Origin: Acetobacteraceae bacterium | GTDB lineage: Bacteria > Pseudomonadota > Alphaproteobacteria > Zavarziniales > Zavarziniaceae | Length of the DNA: 10,043 nucleotides | Direction of reading: 5' to 3' | Assembly (NCBI GenBank): GCA_947379865.1 | Contig: CANCOY010000122.1 | Location: 1-10,043, forward strand | In this document: piece after piece, positions 1-5,066 of the stretch | How positions within the stretch are numbered: position 1 is the stretch's first letter | Layout of the letters: each line of letters opens with the position of its first letter | Position numbers and translations under genes: made by a program | The notes under the pieces: generated by a model | Told to the model about the DNA's origin: nothing | What the model saw: only the letters and a program-made list of their open reading frames with translations | Database searches by the model: none

Positions 1-737
1 ACCCGCACGCGGTCTTCGGCAACATTCAGGTTCTTGGCGATGGTGCGGCGCATGCCGAACACGCCCTGGGTGCCCATGTGCACCACATAGCGGTCCACCG
101 CCGTGTCATATTCCGCCACCATGCCGCGCGGCTCGATGGAGGCCACCACAATGCGGTTGATGAACAGCTCCACCGAGACCGTGCGGGCCGCACCGGCAAA
201 GGCGGCGTCGGTGGCGGCCTTGTCGCCCAGTTCCCAATCCACCGCCAGATTGCCCTGCACCCCGTCGCTGACGAGCGGGGCACCGGGGGCCAGTGCTGCC
301 CGGGCATCCACCACCGCGTCCAGGGTTTCGTAATCCACGACCACCAGTTCGGCCGCATCCTCGGCCGCCTCGCGGCTGGTGGCGACGATCATCACCACCG
401 GGTCGCCCACATGGCGCACCCGGTCCGACGCCAGCAGGGTGCGGCCGGGATTGGCATGGTCGGCGCCATCACGGTTCTTGACCATCGGGGCCGCCTTGAT
501 CACGCCCAGCCCCGCCGCCGCCACATCCGCCGCCGTATAGACCCCCAGCACCCCGGCCGCCGCCCGGGCCTGTGCCACATCAATGCCCCGGATCACCGCA
601 TGGGCATGGGGCGAGCGCAGAAAATGCGCAAAAGCCTGCCCCACCCGATTGATGTCATCGGTATAGCGCCCCGTGCCCGTGATGAACCGCACATCTTCCT
701 TGCGCCGAACCGCCTGTCCGATACCAAACTGTCCCAC
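1..737 (-). CDS. CoxL-type molybdopterin hydroxylase large subunit (partial, N-terminal part)
   Basis: N-terminal 245 residues of a xanthine dehydrogenase/CO dehydrogenase-family molybdopterin-binding large subunit; the gene continues past the left edge (family length is roughly 750-800 aa). The protein opens with the family signature GIGQAVRRKEDVRFITG (residues 5-21), then GRYTDDI (23-29) and AHFLRSPHAHA (37-47), followed by the alpha/beta hammerhead domain with HVGDPVVMIVA. The later part has VASIEPRGMVAEYD, the start of the molybdopterin-binding region. I chose the GTG at 737-735 because an AGGGAG Shine-Dalgarno (complement of 745-750) lies 7 nt upstream and the N-terminus matches the family. 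Known members form heterotrimers with FeS (CoxS) and FAD (CoxM) subunits and hydroxylate CO, N-heteroaromatics or aldehydes. The active-site loop that separates true CO dehydrogenase from other hydroxylases is outside the window, so the substrate is unknown. It is transcribed divergently from the acyl-CoA ligase at 902. Confidence 0.9.
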   Translation of the reverse strand, partial: MGQFGIGQAVRRKEDVRFITGTGRYTDDINRVGQAFAHFLRSPHAHAVIRGIDVAQARAAAGVLGVYTAADVAAAGLGVIKAAPMVKNRDGADHANPGRTLLASDRVRHVGDPVVMIVATSREAAEDAAELVVVDYETLDAVVDARAALAPGAPLVSDGVQGNLAVDWELGDKAATDAAFAGAARTVSVELFINRIVVASIEPRGMVAEYDTAVDRYVVHMGTQGVFGMRRTIAKNLNVAEDRVR

Positions 738-790
738 GGGCTCACTCCCTGACTGTCACGACAACCTTTGCCCGATCATGGCAGATCAGA

Positions 791-894
791 GGGCGAAGGG
801 GAAAGGGGAGGGTGGGGGCGCCCCCCAATCTTTCCCCCGGGGTGTTTCCGAGGTTGGGGGGCGTGGGGTATTGTCGGGGGTAATAACGGGAGGG
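791..894 (+). promoter_or_regulatory. G-run-rich leader with two G-quadruplex-type motifs and the SD of the 902 ligase
   Basis: This part of the divergent spacer (738-901) has two clusters matching the standard G-quadruplex pattern (four runs of at least 3 G, loops of 1-7 nt) on the plus strand. Cluster 1 has G-runs at 791-793, 798-801, 805-808, 810-812 and 814-818. Cluster 2 has runs at 856-861, 865-868, 876-880, 888-890 and 892-894, with loops of 3, 7, 7 and 1 nt. The final runs of cluster 2 (GGGAGGG, 888-894) are also the Shine-Dalgarno of the ligase, 7 nt before its ATG. The promoters for both divergent genes must lie in or near 738-901, but I could not identify convincing -35/-10 boxes. 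Folding and any control of translation are inference. Confidence 0.5.
819..863. repeat. Perfect 10-bp inverted repeat in the divergent leader
   Basis: CGCCCCCCAA (819-828) is the exact reverse complement of TTGGGGGGCG (854-863), with a 25-nt spacer that contains a second, small CCCCGGGG palindrome (835-842). In RNA it could fold as a stem-loop. Its right arm uses the first G-run (856-861) of the second G-quadruplex-type cluster, so the hairpin and the quadruplex are mutually exclusive. There is no following T-run, so it does not look like a classic intrinsic terminator. Confidence 0.55.
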
Positions 895-901
895 AAACAC
901 A

Positions 902-2509
902 ATGGCTTGGAATTACGGCGATATTCTCGACGGTGTGGCCACCATCATGCCGCCGGATGCCCCGGCGCTGATCCACAAGGACCGGGTGACCACCTGGGGG
1001 GATTTTGACCGGCGCACCAATGCGCTTGCCCGCGGACTGATCGCCGCCGGGCACCAGCCGGACGACAAGCTGGCCATCCTGCTGCGTAACCACCCGGAAT
1101 ACATGGAGGCCACCTGCGCGGGCTTCAAGGGCCGCTTTGTGCACGTCAATGTGAACTACCGCTACAAGGCGGACGAGCTGCACTATATCTTTGACAATTC
1201 TGACGCCAGCATCGTCGTCTATGGCAGCGAATTTGCCGAGATCCTGGGCGAGCTGAAGGCGCGGCTGCCGGGGGTACGCACCTGGTTGCAGATTGCAGTG
1301 GACGAGACGCCGCTTGCCCCCTTTGCTCAGGCTTACGAGGCCTTTGTGGCGGCGCACGATGGCGCGCCGCTGGGCATCGCGCGCTCGCCCGATGACCTCT
1401 TCTTCATCTATACGGGCGGCACCACCGGCATGCCCAAGGGCGTGATGTGGCGCCATGACGACCTGCGCCAGACCCAGTTGAGCCCCGTCTTCCTGCCGCG
1501 CATCCCCACCAATATCCCTGAGCACCTCGACCTCATCCGCGAGATGGGGCCGGGCGCGCGCATGATCCCGGCCTGCCCGCAGATGCATGGCACCGGCCTG
1601 CTCACCTCCTTTGCGGCTTTGTGCATGGGTGGCTCGGTCGTTACCCTCGACAGGCCAAGCTTCGAGGCGGTGGAAATGTGGGATGCCATCGAACGCGACA
1701 AGGTGAGCCAGATCGCCATCGTGGGCGATGCCTTTGCCAAGCCCATGCTGCGAGCATTGGAAGAAAACCCCGGCCGCTGGGACCTGTCCTCGCTGCTCAG
1801 CATCATTTCGTCTGGCGTGATGTGGAGCCAGGAGGTCAAGCACGGCCTGTTGCAGCACGTGCCCCAGGCCCAGCTGATCGATTCCTTCGGCTCGTCCGAG
1901 GCGGTGGGCTTTGCCGCCTCCATTACCAATTCCGAGGGCGAGGTGGAAACGGCCCGCTTCATGATGGGGGAGGACGTGAAGGTGTTCTCGCCCGATCACC
2001 GGCCGATTGCGCCGGGCAGCGAGGAGCCCGGCTATATTGCACGCGGCGGCAACATCCCCGTCGGCTATTGGAAGGACCCGGAGAAGACCGCCAAGACCTT
2101 CCCCGTGATCGAGGGGCGGCGCTGGTCGATCCCCGGCGACTTCTGCCTGGTGCACGAGGATGGGTCGATCACCCTGCTGGGGCGCGGCAGCGTGTGCATC
2201 AACACCGCTGGCGAGAAGGTCTATCCGGAAGAGGTGGAGGAGGTGCTGAAGCAGCACCCCGACGTCGACGACGCCCTGGTGGTGGGCGTGCCCGACGACA
2301 AATGGGGCACGGCGGTGACCGGCGTGGTGGAACTGCGCCCCGGCGCCAGCTTTGATGAGGAAAGCCTGCGCCGCCATGTGCGCGACCGGCTGGCTGGCTA
2401 CAAGACGCCCAAGCGCATCCTGGCGGTTGACCAGATGCTGCGCGCCCCCAATGGCAAGGCCGATTACAAGGGCACCACCCAGTTCGCCCGGGAGAGCCTG
2501 GGCCTCTGA
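902..2509 (+). CDS. FadD19-like acyl-CoA ligase (AMP-binding enzyme)
   Basis: Complete 535-aa adenylate-forming enzyme that would activate a carboxylic acid to its CoA thioester with ATP. The P-loop motif YTGGTTGMPKG is at residues 170-180, followed by VMWRHDD. The DSFGSSEA motif is at 327-334 and the hinge GD at 412-413. The C-terminal Lys of NGKADYK, the usual adenylation lysine, is K519. The GGTTGMPKGVMWR block and the GRGSVCINTAGEKVYPEE motif (from residue 427), in place of the common GRKKD, resemble the FadD17/FadD19-type ligases that act on branched or sterol side-chain acids in actinobacteria; this is recalled, not searched. The ATG is supported by GGGAGGG 7 nt upstream. The gene is monocistronic as seen: divergent from the CoxL-type gene and followed by a hairpin at 2523-2557. 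The substrate is unknown; a bulky or branched acyl chain is the best guess. Confidence 0.9.
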   Translation: MAWNYGDILDGVATIMPPDAPALIHKDRVTTWGDFDRRTNALARGLIAAGHQPDDKLAILLRNHPEYMEATCAGFKGRFVHVNVNYRYKADELHYIFDNSDASIVVYGSEFAEILGELKARLPGVRTWLQIAVDETPLAPFAQAYEAFVAAHDGAPLGIARSPDDLFFIYTGGTTGMPKGVMWRHDDLRQTQLSPVFLPRIPTNIPEHLDLIREMGPGARMIPACPQMHGTGLLTSFAALCMGGSVVTLDRPSFEAVEMWDAIERDKVSQIAIVGDAFAKPMLRALEENPGRWDLSSLLSIISSGVMWSQEVKHGLLQHVPQAQLIDSFGSSEAVGFAASITNSEGEVETARFMMGEDVKVFSPDHRPIAPGSEEPGYIARGGNIPVGYWKDPEKTAKTFPVIEGRRWSIPGDFCLVHEDGSITLLGRGSVCINTAGEKVYPEEVEEVLKQHPDVDDALVVGVPDDKWGTAVTGVVELRPGASFDEESLRRHVRDRLAGYKTPKRILAVDQMLRAPNGKADYKGTTQFARESLGL

Positions 2510-2522
2510 GTGCTGCACCCAA

Positions 2523-2557
2523 CCCTCGCCCCCTCGCCCTTTACGGGGGCGAGGGGG
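2523..2557. terminator. GC-rich hairpin between convergent genes, likely bidirectional terminator
   Basis: CCCTCGCCCCC (2523-2533) pairs perfectly with GGGGGCGAGGG (2545-2555). The left arm is internally repeated, so a second 11-bp register also exists: CCCCCTCGCCC (2529-2539) with GGGCGAGGGGG (2547-2557) and a 7-nt loop. It sits between the stop of the ligase (2509) and the stop of the converging small gene (2579), the expected place for a shared terminator. Only a weak T-rich run follows on either strand (TGGTTTGTTC on plus), so termination efficiency is uncertain. It could also be a copy of a dispersed GC-rich palindromic element. Confidence 0.6.
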
Positions 2558-2578
2558 CCATGGTTTGTTCAGTTGGGC

Positions 2579-2800
2579 CTAGTCGCGACGCGCAGCGTCA
2601 CCACGTTGGCCAGCGCCCTGCCCGGCACTCTGGGGCGGTGGGGCTGCGGCACCGGGGCTCTTGGCTCCGGCCTGCTGCTTGGCCTTCTGTTCGGCGGCAA
2701 GCTTGTCCGCAGCGGGGTTGATCGCCTTTTCGTTGGCGACGTGGTCCTTCATGGAACCAGACGCCTGTGTGCCAGCGGCCTTGTTACGGTCTTCACCCAT
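2579..2800 (-). CDS. Small hydrophilic Ala/Lys/Gln-rich protein
   Basis: Predicted 73-aa protein that I do not recognise. It starts MGEDRNKAAGTQASGSMKDH, has a charged middle with AADKLAAEQKAKQQAG and a low-complexity tail rich in A, P, G and Q, ending GDAARRD. There are no cysteines, membrane segments or signal peptide; it looks disordered and very soluble. Evidence that it is real: an AAAGGGT Shine-Dalgarno-like sequence a few nt before the ATG (complement of 2808-2814), consistent GC-ending codons with GGT/CGT/AAG/GAC typical of well-expressed genes, and its placement between a divergent promoter region and the hairpin at 2523-2557. Small proteins of this composition are often stress- or desiccation-related in Alphaproteobacteria, but that is only analogy. 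Nothing links it to the catabolic genes. Confidence 0.6.
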   Translation of the reverse strand: MGEDRNKAAGTQASGSMKDHVANEKAINPAADKLAAEQKAKQQAGAKSPGAAAPPPQSAGQGAGQRGDAARRD

Positions 2801-3057
2801 GATTGCTACCCTTTCAGTGGGGCCGGCGGAGTCTCTGGCCGGTCAGGGGAAGCAACCCGCCAGCCTTGGGGAAGGATCCACAAATAGCTGAAATTAGCCT
2901 GCGATCCACAATGGAAGGATGCGGACCATAGGCCACAGACCCGATCTGCCGCGACGTGAAACAGGCGGATCGGGCGCCCGATGGGGGTACCATTTGGCCG
3001 GCGTGCCGGGTTATCCTCAGCGGCACAAGTAAAAACAACGGGTCGGAGGAACGCCCC
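2801..3057. promoter_or_regulatory. Divergent intergenic region, likely promoter of the 3058-8705 operon
   Basis: 257-bp non-coding spacer between the small minus-strand gene and the SnoaL-like gene. It is locally less GC-rich around 2875-2915 than its surroundings. A 9-bp direct repeat GATCCACAA occurs at 2875-2883 and 2903-2911. The reading frame of the SnoaL-like gene stays open back to an ATG at 2956, but that extension crosses the palindromes and lacks a ribosome binding site, while GGAGG at 3045-3049 sits 8 nt before the ATG at 3058. I saw no confident -35/-10 pair: TTGTGG and CTATTT 18 nt apart on the minus strand (within about 2883-2912) are a weak candidate for the small gene. Confidence 0.5.
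2940..2982. promoter_or_regulatory. Overlapping inverted repeat and 14-bp palindrome, candidate operator
   Basis: CCCGATCTGCC (2940-2950) and GGCGGATCGGG (2964-2974) form an inverted repeat with 10 of 11 positions matched and a 13-nt spacer. Overlapping its right arm is a perfect 14-bp palindrome, ATCGGGCGCCCGAT (2969-2982). The site lies about 75-120 bp upstream of the first ATG of an operon that encodes a TetR-family regulator, a typical place for a TetR operator. That the operon's own TetR binds here is inference. The palindromes could equally be an RNA hairpin or chance in GC-rich DNA. Confidence 0.4.
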
Positions 3058-3549
3058 ATGCCAGATGCCCTGCACCCAGATTCCCTGCAAGACGAGGCGG
3101 CGATCCGCCGGCTGATGGATCTCTATGGCTCCGGCGTTGATGAACGGGCCTGGGACAGCTGGGCCAGGATCTTTGATGATCCGCTGGAGACCGACTTCAG
3201 CCAGATGAACGCGGCCATTGCCCCGGCCACCCTGTCGCGCGACCGCCATGTGGCCGGGGCGCGTGCCGTGATCGGCCAGTTCGAGGCCACCCAGCATATG
3301 ATCACCAATATCCAGGTCACCCTCGACGGCGACCGGGCACAGGCGCGCGCGGTGATGCGGGCGGAACACTGGATCGGCGGCATCCGGGGCAATTCGCGCT
3401 ACACCATGTTTGGTGTGTACGAGAACGGCTTTCGCCGCACGCCCGGCGGCTGGGTGATTTCCCGGCTGACGCTGCGGCTCAGCCGCGAGGAAGGCAATCT
3501 CGACGTCTGGTCCGAAGCGGTGCGCCGCGCCCAGGCCGCTTCGGCTTAA
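3058..3549 (+). CDS. SnoaL-like / NTF2-fold protein (putative dehydratase or isomerase)
   Basis: 163-aa protein of the nuclear transport factor 2-like superfamily (SnoaL_4 / scytalone dehydratase-like). The N-terminal helix DEAAIRRLMDLYGSGVDE (12-29) followed by W32 and ARIF is characteristic, then QHMITNIQVTLDGDRA and a C-terminal strand WVISRLTLRLS. Known family members dehydrate, isomerise or cyclise small hydrophobic substrates, including polyketides and bile acids; others have no enzymatic role. Candidate pocket residues are Y23, D28, H80 and E103/H104. Start chosen at 3058 because GGAGG (3045-3049) lies 8 nt upstream; an in-frame ATG at 2956 has no such site. It is the first gene of the likely operon and its TAA overlaps the Shine-Dalgarno of the SDR gene. 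Family call is good; reaction is not determinable. Confidence 0.8.
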   Translation: MPDALHPDSLQDEAAIRRLMDLYGSGVDERAWDSWARIFDDPLETDFSQMNAAIAPATLSRDRHVAGARAVIGQFEATQHMITNIQVTLDGDRAQARAVMRAEHWIGGIRGNSRYTMFGVYENGFRRTPGGWVISRLTLRLSREEGNLDVWSEAVRRAQAASA

Positions 3550-3558
3550 GGAGATCCC

Positions 3559-4365
3559 ATGACCGTCGTTCTGATCACAGGCTGCAGTTCAGGCTTTGGC
3601 GAAGGGGCCGCCCTTGCCCTGGCACGCCGGGGGGCAACCGTTGCCGCCGGCGTGCGCGATCCGGCACGCGGCGCCGGGCTGCTGCAGGCCGCCGCCGCCG
3701 AAGGCCTGCCCATCTCGCTTGTCACCATCGACGTGCGCGACGAGGCCTCGGTGAAGGCCGCCGTGGCCGAGGTGGAGGGCCGCCTTGGCACCATTGATGT
3801 GCTGGTGAACAATGCCGGCATCCAACTGATTGCGCCGGGCGAGTTGACCGCAATTGCCGATGCCAGTGCCGTGCTCGACACCAATGTGCTGGGCGCCCTG
3901 CGCACCATGCAGGCGGTGCTGCCGGCCATGCGGGCGCGCGGTGCGGGGCGGATCGTGAATGTAACCTCTGGCGCGTCTTTTGTCGCCGTGCCCCACATGG
4001 CCATGTATGCCGCCAGCAAGCATGCGCTCGACGCGATGTCGGCCGCCATGGCGACGGAACTGATCCCCTTTGGCATCACCATGGCCACCGTGGCGCCGGG
4101 CACGTTTCGCACGGCGATCATGGACAAGGGCCTGCTCCCGCGCGAGACCTACGGCTATAGCGCCTTTGCCGCCGCCCAGTGCGAGCGCCATATCACCGAC
4201 GTGGAAAAGGCGCCCACGCCAGAGCCGGTGTTTGCGGCCATCGTGGCCGCCGCCCTCGATGCGGCGCCGCCGCTGCGCACCCTGGTGGGCCGCGATGTGC
4301 AGGGTCTGGCCCCCGTGGTGGCCATGCATGACAGCTTCCAGGCGCTTTTTGCGCCCAAGGCCTGA
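3559..4365 (+). CDS. Short-chain dehydrogenase/reductase (classical SDR)
   Basis: Complete 268-aa NAD(P)-dependent oxidoreductase with all classical SDR landmarks. The cofactor loop is TGCSSGFG at 7-14, and NNAG is at 84-87. The structural/catalytic tetrad is N109, S137, Y150 and K154 (YAASK), with the usual 13-residue Ser-Tyr spacing. An Arg just after the second strand (AAGVRDP) is where NADP(H)-preferring SDRs often carry a basic residue, so NADP(H) is slightly favoured. It would interconvert an alcohol and a ketone on the pathway substrate. Translation starts 9 nt after the SnoaL-like gene, with AAGGAG (3548-3553) overlapping that gene's stop, a sign of tight co-expression. Substrate unknown. 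Confidence 0.92.
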   Translation: MTVVLITGCSSGFGEGAALALARRGATVAAGVRDPARGAGLLQAAAAEGLPISLVTIDVRDEASVKAAVAEVEGRLGTIDVLVNNAGIQLIAPGELTAIADASAVLDTNVLGALRTMQAVLPAMRARGAGRIVNVTSGASFVAVPHMAMYAASKHALDAMSAAMATELIPFGITMATVAPGTFRTAIMDKGLLPRETYGYSAFAAAQCERHITDVEKAPTPEPVFAAIVAAALDAAPPLRTLVGRDVQGLAPVVAMHDSFQALFAPKA

Positions 4366-4394
4366 GCCATGGGATTGGGCGGAGTGAGGCGGCT

Positions 4395-5066
4395 GTGATC
4401 ACGGGCACCCTTGCCCTGGTGCGCCCGCGCCGCTATCGCGGTGTGGATGATGGCGAGCGCCGGGCGGACCGGCGCCGGCGGCTGGTGGAGGCCGGGCTGG
4501 AGCTGTTCGGCACGGGGGGCTATCAGGCCGCCAGCGTGCGCCAGATCTGTGCTGCGGCTGGTCTGACCGAGCGGTATTTCTACGAGAGTTTCCCCAATCG
4601 CGAGGACCTGCTGGCCGCCGTCTATGAGGATATCGTGGCGGCGCTGCGTCAGGGCATGGGTGCGGCCCTGGATGCCGCCCCGGCTGGTGCATCTGCCAAG
4701 GGTGCCGCCTGCCTCGATGTCTATTTCGCCTATATCGAGGCCAACCGGCCCGCCGGCCGGGTGCTGCTGTTCGAGGTCCTGGGGGTGAGCCCCACGATTG
4801 ACCGGATCTATAACCAGGGCATGGAGGGGCTGGCCCGCATGCTCAGCCGCGCCGCCTTTGGTGAAGGTCCGCCAGCCGCAGAGGGCAGCCTGTTTGGCCT
4901 CGGTGTTGCCGGTGCCGTGGTGGCCATTGGCGTCCATTGGATATTGACAGGTTACAACCGCGACCGCGCCGAAATCGTTGCCCATTGCACGGCCCTGCTG
5001 GCGGCCCTTGCCGACCGGCCACAGATCACTCCTCCAAAGGGCGCTGCCCGAGAGACCCCGCCCTGA
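4395..5066 (+). CDS. TetR-family transcriptional regulator
   Basis: 223-aa repressor-type protein. A basic N-terminal arm (RPRRYRGVDDGERRADRRRR, 10-29) leads into the TetR DNA-binding domain, with LVEAGLELFGTGGY (30-43) and the helix-turn-helix VRQICAAAGLTERYFYESF (48-66). The C-terminal two thirds form the ligand/dimer domain, with a hydrophobic stretch LFGLGVAGAVVAIGVHWIL that I read as a buried helix rather than a membrane span. The start is GTG at 4395: an upstream ATG at 4369 runs into a TGA at 4396 in another frame, and a weak GAGG (4386-4389) precedes it. The RRYRG...ERRA...RR arm followed by AAGLTERYFYESF resembles a TetR group common in lipid-degrading actinobacteria (recalled, not searched). 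It sits 29 nt after the SDR and its stop overlaps the P450 start, so it is co-transcribed with the genes it probably controls. Confidence 0.9.
   Translation: MITGTLALVRPRRYRGVDDGERRADRRRRLVEAGLELFGTGGYQAASVRQICAAAGLTERYFYESFPNREDLLAAVYEDIVAALRQGMGAALDAAPAGASAKGAACLDVYFAYIEANRPAGRVLLFEVLGVSPTIDRIYNQGMEGLARMLSRAAFGEGPPAAEGSLFGLGVAGAVVAIGVHWILTGYNRDRAEIVAHCTALLAALADRPQITPPKGAARETPP

Noticed and set aside
78..752. Plus-strand 224-codon open frame opposite the CoxL-type gene
   Set aside because: The minus strand encodes a clear CoxL N-terminus there; the plus-strand product is a His/Arg/Gly-rich shadow.
776..2518. A 580-codon open frame on the minus strand opposite the ligase at 902
   Set aside because: It mirrors the ligase gene, is rich in His/Arg/Gly/Ala as expected from reading GC-rich codons antisense, shows no recognisable domain and crosses the divergent leader.
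2875..2911. Direct repeat GATCCACAA (2875-2883 and 2903-2911) as a paired activator site
   Set aside because: Only 9 bp, start-to-start distance of 28 bp is not a whole number of helical turns, and no matching regulator or promoter was identified; kept only as a note in the spacer entry.
2956..3057. A 34-residue N-terminal extension of the SnoaL-like protein from the ATG at 2956
   Set aside because: No ribosome binding site, it covers the palindromic candidate operator, and the ATG at 3058 has GGAGG at ideal spacing and gives the usual family length.
4880..4960. Hydrophobic stretch in the TetR protein as a membrane segment
   Set aside because: Hydrophobic helices in the C-terminal domain of TetR regulators form the ligand pocket and dimer interface; the rest of the protein fits a soluble TetR.
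4937..5065. A longer P450 start at 4937
   Set aside because: These 43 codons overlap the TetR C-terminus in another frame and give an Arg/Pro-rich sequence unlike any P450 N-terminus; 5066 couples neatly to the TetR stop.
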